In this document: positions 50,213 through 58,628 of the stretch, one piece after another
How the letters are laid out: each line of letters starts with the position of its first letter
Numbering within the stretch: position 1 is the first letter of the stretch
Assembly (NCBI RefSeq): GCF_014892575.1
Contig: NZ_JADBGI010000018.1
Location: forward strand, 57,370-121,369
Direction: 5' to 3'
DNA length: 64,000 nucleotides
Origin: Nocardiopsis coralli
GTDB lineage: Bacteria > Actinomycetota > Actinomycetes > Streptosporangiales > Streptosporangiaceae
Notes under the pieces: model-generated
Told to the model about the DNA's origin: nothing
The model's database searches: none
The model's input: only the letters and a program-made list of their open reading frames with translations
Translations under genes and position numbers: made by a program

Positions 50213-51463
50213 TCACTGCCACAATTCGGCGATCCCGCCGAGCGACTGCAGCGCCATGAACACCGTCAGCGCCCAGGCGGCCACACCGATCGCCACGAGC
50301 CACTTCGGGTACCGGTAGCCGTGCAGCAGGTCGTGGGAGCGGCGCGCGGCCACCCACAGCATGATGCCGAGGCCCACGGGCAGGATCACACCGTTGAGGG
50401 CGCCCGCCAGCACGAGCAGGGTGTCGGGCGCCTGGCCGGAGACCAGGAACACGACCAGCGAGATCCCGATGAAGACCGTCACCAGGCTCCCCCGCCACTT
50501 CTCCAGCAGCGGGTGGAAGGTCGTCACGAACGAGATCGACGTGTAGGCGGCACCGATGACTGAGCTGACCGCGGCCGCCCACATGATGAGCCCGAACAGG
50601 CGCAGCCCGACCTCGCCGGCGGCCTGGTGGAAGGCCTCGGCCGGAGGGTTGTCGGCCTCCATGACGGCCACACCGCCGGCGACGACACCGAGGATCGCCA
50701 GGAACAGCAGCACCCGGATCAGCCCCGTCACCAGGATCCCGGTGACGGAGGTCTTGGTGATCGCGGAGACGTTCTCCTTGCCGCCCTGCCCGTTCTCGAT
50801 GAGGCGGTGTGCACCGGCGTAGGTGATGTAACCGCCGATGGTGCCGCCGATGATCGTGACGGTGGCGAGGAAGACGTCCGAGCCGAGCGTCTCGGGCATG
50901 ACGGACTGGCGCATCGCCTCGCCCACGGGCGGCTGCGAGACGATCGCGACGTAGAGGGTCAGACCGATCATGAGCAGGCCCAGACCGATCATCATCCGGT
51001 CGAGCGCCACCCCGAGGGCCTTCACCGCGAGGATGACCACGGCCAGGCCGGCGGAGAGCACCGCCGCGACCCGGGCGTCCATGCCGAGCATCGCGTTGAG
51101 GCCCAGGCCGGTCCCCGCGATGTTGCCGACGTTGAAGACGAGCCCGCCGAAGACGATGAGCACGGCGAGCACGTAACCGGCACCGGGCAGGACCTTGTTG
51201 GCCAGGTCCTGCGCCCGCATGTTCGCGACCCCGACAACCCGCCAGATGTTGAGCTGGACGGCGATGTCCACCAGGATCGACAGGAAGATCGCGAAGGCGA
51301 AAGTCGCGCCGAGCTGCGCGGTGAAGGTCGTGGTCTGAGCGATGAAGCCGGGGCCGACCGCGCTGATGGCCATGAGGAACATCGCGCCCAACAGGCTGCT
51401 GCTCACCGTGATGCGACCGAGTCTGAGACGCACCTTCGTGGGTGCGTGGGGGGCTTCGCCCAT
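50213..51463 (-). CDS. NRAMP-fold transporter, YcsG-like, lacking canonical metal motifs
   Basis: 416 residues from ATG 51463 (TTGGAG 8 bases upstream). Eleven hydrophobic helices in NRAMP order, beginning LLGAMFLMAISAVGPGFIAQTTTFTAQLGATFAFAIFLSILVDIAVQLNIWRVVG. The TM1 DPGN metal motif is replaced (AQTTTF region), and TM6 reads TIIGGTIGGYITYAGAHRL in place of the MPH motif, so the Mn/Fe ligands of true NRAMPs are missing. Gene order with pxpA, pxpB, pxpC and a ycsI-like gene matches the Bacillus ycsFG-ycsI-kipIA set, in which YcsG is the same protein. More likely an uptake system for an organic substrate such as 5-oxoproline than a metal importer; that step is inference. Confidence 0.85.
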   Translation of the reverse strand: MGEAPHAPTKVRLRLGRITVSSSLLGAMFLMAISAVGPGFIAQTTTFTAQLGATFAFAIFLSILVDIAVQLNIWRVVGVANMRAQDLANKVLPGAGYVLAVLIVFGGLVFNVGNIAGTGLGLNAMLGMDARVAAVLSAGLAVVILAVKALGVALDRMMIGLGLLMIGLTLYVAIVSQPPVGEAMRQSVMPETLGSDVFLATVTIIGGTIGGYITYAGAHRLIENGQGGKENVSAITKTSVTGILVTGLIRVLLFLAILGVVAGGVAVMEADNPPAEAFHQAAGEVGLRLFGLIMWAAAVSSVIGAAYTSISFVTTFHPLLEKWRGSLVTVFIGISLVVFLVSGQAPDTLLVLAGALNGVILPVGLGIMLWVAARRSHDLLHGYRYPKWLVAIGVAAWALTVFMALQSLGGIAELWQ

Positions 51464-51706
51464 GGGTTGGCTCCAAGCACACAAAAAGCGGGGCGACCTG
51501 GTGGAACGCCCCTGACGACGTGGGATCGCCGCACACTACTCGAGGGTCCGGTTCCGTGGGGCCCCGGGGCAGCCCCGTCGGGGCCGAAGTGCGAATCCCG
51601 ACACCGGTGCTTGGTGTGGGCCACTCGGTGCGTGGCCGGTACAGGCCCCCGTTGTGGGCGGGTATCCGCTCCGCGCCGATGCCCGAGGTGCCATCATGGC
51701 TTGGCG

Positions 51707-52498
51707 ATGGAACTGAACGGACGCCCCGTCAGCACCGGGGAACTGGCGAGCCTGGCCCTCTACGGCTACGGCCACTTCACGACGATGCTCGTCGACGGCC
51801 TCAGGGTCCGAGGGCTGCAGTGGCACATGGACCGGTTGCACCGGGACTGCCACGCCCTGTTCGGCACCGACCTGGACCTGCCGCGCGTGCGCGAGCTGGC
51901 CCGGCGGTCGGCGCGCGAGCACCCCTCGCCGTCGGTCGTGCGTGTGACCGTGTTCGACCCGCAGATGGACCTCGGGCGGCCGGGCTCGCGGGCGCTCCCG
52001 CAGATCCTGGTGACGACCCGCCCGGCACCGGACCCGGCGGTGCCTCCTCCGCCCGTGCGCCTGGGCACGCGCCTGTACGCGCGCGACACCCCGCAGATCA
52101 AGAGCACGGCGATGTTCGGGTCGTTGCGCCAACGCAGGTCGGCCCAGCTGGACGGGTTCGACGACGCCCTGTTCAGCGGGGTGGACGGCCGTGTCTCGGA
52201 GGGACCGACGTGGAACATCGGGTTCCTGGACGGCGAGGGTGTGGTGTGGCCGCAGGCGCCGAGCCTTCCGGGGATCACCGCCCGCCTGGTGGACCACGCC
52301 GCCGACTCCCTCGGGGTTCCGGTACGAACCCGGCCGATCGCACACGCCGCGTGCACACGGATGGGGGGCGCGTTCGTCACCAACGCGGCCACGGGTGTGC
52401 GGGCGGTGTCGTCGGTGGACGGGGTGCAACTGCCCCAGTCGGGTCTGGTGCGCAAGCTCGCGGCGGCCTACACGTCGATCCCCGGCGACCCGCTCTGA
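51707..52498 (+). CDS. Class IV PLP-dependent enzyme (aminodeoxychorismate lyase/branched-chain aminotransferase-like)
   Basis: 263 residues from ATG 51707. Fold type IV features: YGYGHFTTMLVDGLRVRGLQWHMDRLHRDCHALFG, then the PLP-lysine segment PQIKSTAMFGSLRQR and the phosphate-binding EGPTWNIGFLDGEGVVWP. Members include 4-amino-4-deoxychorismate lyase (pabC), branched-chain and D-amino acid aminotransferases. ADC lyase is plausible given the size, but the diagnostic residues are not decisive. Its end overlaps the convergent gene by 31 bp. Confidence 0.75.
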   Translation: MELNGRPVSTGELASLALYGYGHFTTMLVDGLRVRGLQWHMDRLHRDCHALFGTDLDLPRVRELARRSAREHPSPSVVRVTVFDPQMDLGRPGSRALPQILVTTRPAPDPAVPPPPVRLGTRLYARDTPQIKSTAMFGSLRQRRSAQLDGFDDALFSGVDGRVSEGPTWNIGFLDGEGVVWPQAPSLPGITARLVDHAADSLGVPVRTRPIAHAACTRMGGAFVTNAATGVRAVSSVDGVQLPQSGLVRKLAAAYTSIPGDPL

Positions 52499-54060
52499 GC
52501 CCTCCCGGAGCGGCGGCGGTCCTGTGCGGCGCGGGCGGCGATCCTGCGGACCATGGAACCGAAGACGACCCCGTGGAAGGGTGTGACGGCCGCCCAGTAC
52601 AGGTGTCCTGACAGACCGTCGGGGTGGAAGACGGCCCGCTGCCGGTACACGGAGGTGCGGGCCCGTTCGCCCAGCGGGCCGGGTGCCGGTTCGGCGCGCA
52701 GTTCGAGCCAGGCGCGGCCGGGAAGGCGCATCTCGGCACGGAGCCGGAGCAGCTCGCCGGGCACGATCTCCTCCACCCGCCAGAAGTCCACGGAGTCGCC
52801 CACGCGCAGCCGCAGGGGATCGCGCCGTCCGCGGCGGGCCCCGACGCCGCCGACGGCCAGGTCGATCCAGCCGCGGGCCGCCCAGGCCAGGGGCCAGGAG
52901 TACCAACCGTTGCGGCCACCGATGGCCTCGATGACGCCCCACAGGTCCTCGGCCGGGGCGGCGACGGGGCGGGAGCGTTCGTCGGTGTACTCGCTGCCGC
53001 CCGCCCATTCGGGGTCGGTGGGCAGCGGGTCGGAGGGGTAGGCGACCCGGCCGGCCGACGACCACCGGGTGTCGACCTGGGCGCTGTCCGTGCGGCGCAG
53101 GGCGAGGCGGACGGCCTCGTCGAACCCGAGGTGGCCTCCGGCGGCGAGCTCGGCCCGGGCCCGGCCCTCCACGTCCCCGTTCCGGTCGCCGTCACCTTCT
53201 CCCCCGTCCGGACCCGCGCCCACGACCGCGTCGTGGCGGAGGGACTCCACGAGGGGGCGCGCCACGCCGGGCGGGACCGGGGTGACCAGCCCGACCCACA
53301 GGCTCGACAGCCCCGGGGAGAGCACGGGCACGGGCAGGATCAGCCGCGGCCGCAGCCCTGCCGCCCGCGCGTAGCGGCGCACCATGTCGGCGTAGGTGAG
53401 CACGTCCGGTCCCCCGAGGTCGAAGGTCGCGTTCGTACCCGCGGGCAGGTCGTCGGCGCGCACGAGGAGCCGGAGCACGTCGCGCACGGCGATGGGCTGC
53501 ACCCGGCTGCGCACCCACCGGGGTGTGGTCATGACCGGCAGCCGTTCGGTCAGGTGCCGCAGCATCTCGAAGGAGGCCGAACCCGAGCCGAGGATGACCG
53601 CGGCCCTCAGCACCACCGCGGGCACCGGGGCCTCGAGGAACACCCGGGCGACCTCGGCGCGCGAGGCCATGTGCGGCGAGAGGCGGGCCCCGTCCGGTGC
53701 GAGCCCGCCGAGGTAGACGATGCGGCCGGTCCCCTCCTCCGCCGCGGCGCGGGCGAACGTGCGGGCGCCCTCGAGGTCGGCACTGCGGAAGTCGGTTCCG
53801 CCGCCCATGGAGTGCACGAGGTAGTAGGCGGTGTCCACCCCGTCGAGCGCCTCCCGCAGGCCCTCCCCGCTGAGCACGTCTCCGCGCACCACCTCCACAC
53901 GGTCGCGCCAGGGGTGGTCCCGGAGCTTGCCGGGCGTACGGGCCAGACAGCGCACCCGGTACCCGGCCTCCAACAGCTGCGGCACGAGTCTGCCGCCGAT
54001 GTAGCCGGTGGCCCCGGTGACCAGCACCGTGCGATCCCGCGCGTGCGTGTGCGTGTTCAC
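52468..54060 (-). CDS. NAD(P)-binding epimerase-like protein with C-terminal DUF2867 domain
   Basis: 530 residues from GTG 54060, overlapping the small upstream gene as GTGA. N-terminal atypical SDR: TVLVTGATGYIGGRLVPQLLEAG (GxxGxxG), then RVEVVRGDVLSGEGL, YYLVHSMGG, HMASRAEVARVF, ending near residue 315; a variable acidic linker rich in Gly/Asp; then the DUF2867 domain (WGVIEAIGGRNGWYSWPLAW, RVGDSVDFWRVEEIVPGELLRLRAEMRLPGRAWLELR, VYRQRAVFHPDGLSGHLYWAAVTPFHGVVFGSM), a START-like ligand-binding fold. Substrate unknown. Confidence 0.85.
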   Translation of the reverse strand: MNTHTHARDRTVLVTGATGYIGGRLVPQLLEAGYRVRCLARTPGKLRDHPWRDRVEVVRGDVLSGEGLREALDGVDTAYYLVHSMGGGTDFRSADLEGARTFARAAAEEGTGRIVYLGGLAPDGARLSPHMASRAEVARVFLEAPVPAVVLRAAVILGSGSASFEMLRHLTERLPVMTTPRWVRSRVQPIAVRDVLRLLVRADDLPAGTNATFDLGGPDVLTYADMVRRYARAAGLRPRLILPVPVLSPGLSSLWVGLVTPVPPGVARPLVESLRHDAVVGAGPDGGEGDGDRNGDVEGRARAELAAGGHLGFDEAVRLALRRTDSAQVDTRWSSAGRVAYPSDPLPTDPEWAGGSEYTDERSRPVAAPAEDLWGVIEAIGGRNGWYSWPLAWAARGWIDLAVGGVGARRGRRDPLRLRVGDSVDFWRVEEIVPGELLRLRAEMRLPGRAWLELRAEPAPGPLGERARTSVYRQRAVFHPDGLSGHLYWAAVTPFHGVVFGSMVRRIAARAAQDRRRSGRAQSGSPGIDV

Positions 54061-54263
54061 CCGTGTGCCCCCTGCGCGTCTTCCGTGCCCTCGTGGCGCC
54101 GCCGCTCGCGCTTGCCCTCGCGGTGCCTGCGGTAGGGGTTGTCCTCGGGCAGCCCTCCGCTGTAGCACCCGTACATACCGAAGGTCATCACCATCAGGCC
54201 GACGACGAAACTGAAGATGACGTTCGGCATGGAGAAGGCCAGAACGTTGTACTCGGTACTCAT
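54057..54263 (-). CDS. Small single-pass membrane protein
   Basis: 68 residues from ATG 54263; stop overlaps the following gene as GTGA, which supports it as a real translated unit. One helix (MPNVIFSFVVGLMVMTFGMYGCYSGGL) and a highly charged Arg/Glu C-terminus (RRHREGKRERRRHEGTED). No ribosome site upstream of the ATG; the frame stays open and looks hydrophobic upstream (GLLNLYL), so the true start might be earlier or the mRNA leaderless. No family recognised. Confidence 0.55.
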   Translation of the reverse strand: MSTEYNVLAFSMPNVIFSFVVGLMVMTFGMYGCYSGGLPEDNPYRRHREGKRERRRHEGTEDAQGAHG

Positions 54264-54923
54264 GAGGTAGAGGTTGAGCAGTCCGCTGCCGACGAAGGCG
54301 GCTTGCGGTCGCCCGGGCCGCGCGGTCCGCCCCGCAGGCGGTCGCGGTGCACACGGCCGGCCCCGGTCGGCGATCCGCGGGCGCGCTGTTGCGTGTGGCG
54401 GACGGGCACTTGGCGTCGCTCACCGGAGCCGTGGGAACCCTGGCCGAGGCTCGCTGACGCCCCTTCGCATAACGGGGGCATCACCATCTGGCAGCGACAC
54501 GGTTCGGGAAGCGGCCCCCGGCACCACGCCCGACCGCGCTTCGGGGCCGGAACCGGCCAGCCCTGCGGGTTCCCGTACAAGACCCCTTTGTGTTGAGGCA
54601 ATGCTCACCCCGGACACGCCCTCCCCGGGCCCGCCGAGACCGCGCCGCTGCAGCGCACCGGCTTTCCGCAGGAGAGAGCGGGTCTGCCGCCTCCCGCGCG
54701 GAAGCAGGGAAAAAATCTCCTTGCTGCCTCTCGCACGAAGGGCCCCGAATACCCGTTCATGTCGGTCAAATCCCGAACACTCCGCGCTCAACCTCGCGCT
54801 TTACGTCTGCGAGCAGGAGATCTAATATCCCTCCGGACCACACTCTGCCGGTAGCAGGCCGGCCCGCAACCAGATCACCCGTTCAAGGGATCACACACCG
54901 ATCGGGGCTGGGAAGGAGCCACC
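54264..54923. other. Intergenic region with BCCT promoter
   Basis: 660 bp with no supported gene. It contains the likely promoter of the BCCT gene (TTACGT at 54801-54806 and TAATAT at 54823-54828, 16-bp spacer) and a 5' leader of about 90 nt. The lower-GC patch around 54700-54850 is typical of a regulatory region. Confidence 0.5.
54801..54828 (+). promoter_or_regulatory. Putative sigma-70-type promoter of BCCT gene
   Basis: TTACGT (54801-54806), or TTTACG one base earlier, then TAATAT (54823-54828), spacing 16-17 bp. The -10 hexamer is one transposition from TATAAT and very AT-rich for this genome. Confidence 0.45.
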
Positions 54924-56522
54924 ATCTCATCCCTGCGCACCTATATCCGCGAACACACCAACCCTTGGGTCTTCGGGATCTCGGGGATCGCGATCATCGC
55001 GTTCATCATCCTCGGGGTGGCCTTCACCGATCAACTGGGACCCATCACTGAGGGAATCCGGTCGGGGATCGGCACGAACCTGGGTTGGCTCTACATGGCG
55101 GCGACGACGTTCTTCCTCGTCGCAGCGCTCTTCCTCCTGTTCAGCCGCTTCGGGAACATCCGGCTCGGCCCGGACGACTCGCGCCCCGAGTTCAGCAGCC
55201 TCGCCTGGTTCGCGATGCTCTTCACCACGGGCATGGGCATCGGTCTCGTGTTCTTCGGTGTCAACGAGCCGGTCACGCACCTGAACGCCCCCCGCTCGGA
55301 GGAACTCACTCCAGGGGAGCCCGAAGCCGTGGGCGAGGCCTTCGCCTCCACACTGTTCCACTGGAGCTTCCACCCGTGGGCCATCTACATCGCCCTCGGC
55401 CTGTCCCTGGGGTACTTCGCCTTCCGCAAGGGTCTCCCCCTGCGCCCCGCGTCAGCGCTCTACCCCCTCCTCGGCGACCGCGCCTTCGGGTGGATCGGGA
55501 ACCTCGTCGACATCCTTGCCGTCTTCGGCACCATCTTCGGCCTGGCCACCTCTCTGGGTCTGGGCACGATGCAGATCAACAGCGGTCTGAACAACGTCTT
55601 CGGGCTGCCCATCAACGGGACCTCGCAGACGATCATCATCTGCGTCATCATCGCGGTCACCCTCTACAGCGTGATGTCGGGCATCGACAAGGGGCTGCGC
55701 CGCCTGTCGGTGCTCAACCTGGGGCTGGCCTTCGTCCTGATGATCTTCGTCTTCCTGGTCGGCCCGAAGCTGTGGATGACGAGCTCGATGTTCACCGGTG
55801 CGGGCGACTACCTCGCCAACATCGTCCCGTGGAGCCTCTCCTTCCCCTCGCCCCTGGCCGATGACGTCGCCGCGACCTTCGCCGCTGACTGGACCCTGTT
55901 CTACTGGGGCTGGTGGATCTCCTGGTCGCCCTTTGTCGGGATCTTCCTGGCGCGCATCTCCTACGGCCGCAAGATCCGCGAGTTCGTGCTCGGTGCGCTC
56001 TTCGCCCCCGCCGCCATCTCCGTCCTGTGGTTCGGTGTCTTCGGTGGTGCCGGTACCTACTACGAGCTCTTCGACGACAGCTTCGCCGGCTTCTCGGACG
56101 ACGAGGCAGAAGCCACCTACCAGTTGATGGACCTCCTGCCTCTGGCACCGGCCGTGGCCACGATCGCAGCGCTGTTCCTGATCCTGGTGGTCACGATCTT
56201 CTTCATCACCTCGGCCGACTCCGGGTCCTTGGTGGTGGACATGCTGACCAACGGCGGCGACACCAACCCTGTCCGTGCCCAGCGCGCCTTCTGGGCCGTC
56301 TGCGTGGGCGGGGTGACGCTCATCCTGCTCGTCCTGGGCGGGGAGGACGCTCTCACAGCGCTCCAAGCCGCCTCCGTCTCGACCGGTCTCCCGTTCGCCA
56401 TCGTCCTGGTGTTCATGTTGATCGGTCTGTTCCTGGCGCTGTCCAAGGAACGCAAGCCGGGCGAACCCAAGACCGTCCGCGCCGAGGACTACCGTCCGAC
56501 GCCGCGTCCGGACCGCCGCTGA
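54924..56522 (+). CDS. BCCT family betaine/choline transporter, apparent ATC start
   Basis: 532 residues. The in-frame GTG at 55017 would delete the first membrane helix (PWVFGISGIAIIAFIILGVAF). Upstream of it the frame is open to a TAG at 54852 with no ATG, GTG or TTG; the only good initiation context is GGAAGGAG (54911-54918), five bases before an ATC at 54924, so initiation at ATC (or an ATG-to-ATC sequence error) is the best reading. Twelve helices with BCCT hallmarks: GMGIGLVFFGVNEPVTHL, GTMQINSGLNNVFG, and aromatic-box helix FYWGWWISWSPFVGIFLARISYGRKIREF. Imports betaine, choline or a related compound. Paralogue of 16318-17976. Confidence 0.85.
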   Translation: MSSLRTYIREHTNPWVFGISGIAIIAFIILGVAFTDQLGPITEGIRSGIGTNLGWLYMAATTFFLVAALFLLFSRFGNIRLGPDDSRPEFSSLAWFAMLFTTGMGIGLVFFGVNEPVTHLNAPRSEELTPGEPEAVGEAFASTLFHWSFHPWAIYIALGLSLGYFAFRKGLPLRPASALYPLLGDRAFGWIGNLVDILAVFGTIFGLATSLGLGTMQINSGLNNVFGLPINGTSQTIIICVIIAVTLYSVMSGIDKGLRRLSVLNLGLAFVLMIFVFLVGPKLWMTSSMFTGAGDYLANIVPWSLSFPSPLADDVAATFAADWTLFYWGWWISWSPFVGIFLARISYGRKIREFVLGALFAPAAISVLWFGVFGGAGTYYELFDDSFAGFSDDEAEATYQLMDLLPLAPAVATIAALFLILVVTIFFITSADSGSLVVDMLTNGGDTNPVRAQRAFWAVCVGGVTLILLVLGGEDALTALQAASVSTGLPFAIVLVFMLIGLFLALSKERKPGEPKTVRAEDYRPTPRPDRR

Positions 56523-56580
56523 GTCCGCCGAAAGCCCGACGACCATCGGCCCTGCGGGCCAGTGACAGGAAGGAGGAGGC

Positions 56581-57045
56581 ATGGCACCCAAGCGTTTCCG
56601 CAACCCCTTCAACGGGGTCGTGGACATGATCACCGAGATGAACCGGATCTCCGACACCATGTCCTCGATAGAGACCAACCACGCGGGCGAGCGCGAGCGC
56701 GGTCACTCCGACGCGTGGAGCCCGCCGACGGACATCCTCGCCAGCGGGCGCGACCTCATCGTGCGGTGCGAGGTCCCCGGGGTGTACGAGGAAGACATCG
56801 ACATCAGCTTCAACCACAGCGTGCTCACCATCAGCGGTGAGCGGCGCCGTGACGAGGACGACGTCGAGTACTACTCCTCGGAGCGGTTCATGGGCACGTT
56901 CCGCCGCGAGATCACCCTTCCCGAGGACGTCAAGCCGGCCGACATCGAGGCCACCTACGGCGAGGGCCTTCTCGTGGTGGTCGTCCGCGGTGCCGCCGAC
57001 AGCAGCGCGCCCCGCGAGATCACCGTGAAGCGCCGCAAGCGCTGA
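56581..57045 (+). CDS. Hsp20/alpha-crystallin family small heat shock protein
   Basis: 154 residues from ATG 56581 (AAGGAGGAGGC upstream). Alpha-crystallin domain (about residues 48-145): PPTDILASGRDLIVRCEVPGVYEEDIDISFNHSVLTISGERRR, SSERFMGTFRREITLPEDVKPADIEATYGEGLLVVVV, ending PREITVKRRKR. ATP-independent holdase that binds unfolding proteins. 58 bp downstream of the BCCT gene, so possibly co-transcribed under osmotic or heat stress, and closed by a strong terminator. Confidence 0.9.
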   Translation: MAPKRFRNPFNGVVDMITEMNRISDTMSSIETNHAGERERGHSDAWSPPTDILASGRDLIVRCEVPGVYEEDIDISFNHSVLTISGERRRDEDDVEYYSSERFMGTFRREITLPEDVKPADIEATYGEGLLVVVVRGAADSSAPREITVKRRKR

Positions 57046-57061
57046 CGCGGTACCCGCGAAC

Positions 57062-57101
57062 ACGAAGGCGCCCCCGGTCGGTCGACCGGGGGCGCCTTCG
57101 T
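57062..57101. terminator. Strong intrinsic terminator after hsp20
   Basis: ACGAAGGCGCCCCCGGTC pairs with GACCGGGGGCGCCTTCGT, an 18-bp perfect stem with a GGTC tetraloop, and is followed by TCGTGT. Serves hsp20 and possibly the convergent M16 gene. Confidence 0.8.
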
Positions 57102-57156
57102 TCGTGTCCGGTGCCGGGGTACGGCCACCGGCCCCCGTGACGGGGGTGCCGGTTTC

Positions 57157-58491
57157 CTAGAACTCGCGGCCCTCCTCGTAGGGGCCGATGACGGCGAGCG
57201 CGCGCGGGCGGTTGAGCAGGTCCGCGGCGACCTCGGCGACGTCGGCGTCGGTGACCGCGTCCAGGCGGGCCAGGTCCTCGTCGATCGAGTAGTGGCGGGG
57301 CTGGTTGAGCTCGTGCGAGAGGATGCGGCCCATGCGGGCGTTGGTGCCCTCGCTTCCGAGCACCATCGCACCCTGGATCTGCCCCTTGGCGCGGCCGAGC
57401 TCCTCCGAGGTCAGACCGGAGGACGCGACCTTGGCGAGCTCCTCGCGGCACACCCCGATGACCTCGTCGATCTTCTCCGGCAGGCACCCCGCGTAGATCT
57501 GGAACGAGCCGGTGTCGGAGTAGGCCATGTGGAAGGCGTGCACCGCGTAGGCGAGCCCGCGCTTCTCCCGGACCTCCTGGAAGAGGCGCGAGGACATGCC
57601 GCCTCCCAGGGCAGCGCTCAGAAGCCTCAGGGCGTACCAGCGCGGGTCGAGGCGGGTCATCCCCTCCATCCCCATCAGGAGGTGCGCCTGCTCCGTCTCA
57701 CGCGAGCGCAGGACGGTACCCCCGTGCACCGGGACGGACGTCTCCGTCGAACGCGGGCGCGAGGGACGGGCGTCACCGGCAGCGGCGAGCTGGCCGGCGA
57801 ACATCGTGCGCACCCGCTCGACGAGTTCCGCGTGGTCCAGGCTGCCCGCGGCGGTCACCACGAGCTCGCCCGGGACGTAGGCGTCCCGGTACTGCTCGAG
57901 GATGCGCTCGCGCGGCAGGTTCCGGATCGTGTCGATGGTGCCGAGGATCGGGCGGGCCAGCGGGGAGTCGCCGAAGAACTTCTCCGCGAAGACGTCGTCG
58001 ACCAGGTCGGCCGGCTCGTCCTCGTACATGGCGATCTCCTCGAGGATCACCCCGCGCTCGGTCTCCACCTCCTCCGCGTCGAGGGTGGAGTTGGCGACCA
58101 TGTCACCGATGACGTCGACGGCCAGCGGGAGGTCCCGGTCGAGCACCTTCGCGTAGTAGCAGGTGTGCTCCTTGGTCGTGTAGGCGTTGTGGTCGGCGCC
58201 CACACTGTCGAGCTCGGCGGCGATGTCGAGCGGGGAACGCCGCTGGGTCCCCTTGAAGAGCAGGTGCTCCAGGAAGTGGGCGGAACCGGCGTGCGCGGAG
58301 TCCTCGTCGCGCGAACCCGTGGTCGCCGAGATGCCGAACGCAGCCGACCGCACACCGGGGACGCTCTCGGAGACCACACGCAGGCCGCCGGGCAGCACGG
58401 TGCGCTGGACCAGGCCGGAGCCGCCGGTGGGCTCCATCAGGGTGACGGTGGAACCCGGCTCCTGTTCGGCGGCGATGGGCACAGAGCTCAT
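57157..58491 (-). CDS. M16 family zinc metallopeptidase (processing-peptidase beta-like)
   Basis: 444 residues from ATG 58491. Inverted zinc motif HFLEH (His72, Glu75, His76) with the third ligand Glu151/152 in ERGVILEEIAMYED; GSAHFLEHLLFKGT and NAYTTKEHTCYYAKVL are conserved in the group. C-terminal half is the second, inactive M16 repeat. Cleaves short peptides; bacterial members of this branch are linked to peptide processing. Conserved neighbour of pnp in actinobacteria, 137 bp downstream of pnp's stop. Confidence 0.9.
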   Translation of the reverse strand: MSSVPIAAEQEPGSTVTLMEPTGGSGLVQRTVLPGGLRVVSESVPGVRSAAFGISATTGSRDEDSAHAGSAHFLEHLLFKGTQRRSPLDIAAELDSVGADHNAYTTKEHTCYYAKVLDRDLPLAVDVIGDMVANSTLDAEEVETERGVILEEIAMYEDEPADLVDDVFAEKFFGDSPLARPILGTIDTIRNLPRERILEQYRDAYVPGELVVTAAGSLDHAELVERVRTMFAGQLAAAGDARPSRPRSTETSVPVHGGTVLRSRETEQAHLLMGMEGMTRLDPRWYALRLLSAALGGGMSSRLFQEVREKRGLAYAVHAFHMAYSDTGSFQIYAGCLPEKIDEVIGVCREELAKVASSGLTSEELGRAKGQIQGAMVLGSEGTNARMGRILSHELNQPRHYSIDEDLARLDAVTDADVAEVAADLLNRPRALAVIGPYEEGREF

Positions 58492-58628
58492 GAAACCTCT
58501 TCCACGTGTTTCGGGGGGTACGTTCCTGCGGGGCCGTCCCGCGCCGTCGGGCGTGGGGCAGCATACGCCGCGGGGGCGGCCGTACCCCTTTTCCGGATAC
58601 GGCCGCCCCCGCGGTCGGTGCTCGTCGA

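Noticed and set aside
55017..56522. GTG 55017 as the start of the second BCCT gene
   Set aside because: It removes the conserved first transmembrane helix, and no ribosome site precedes it.
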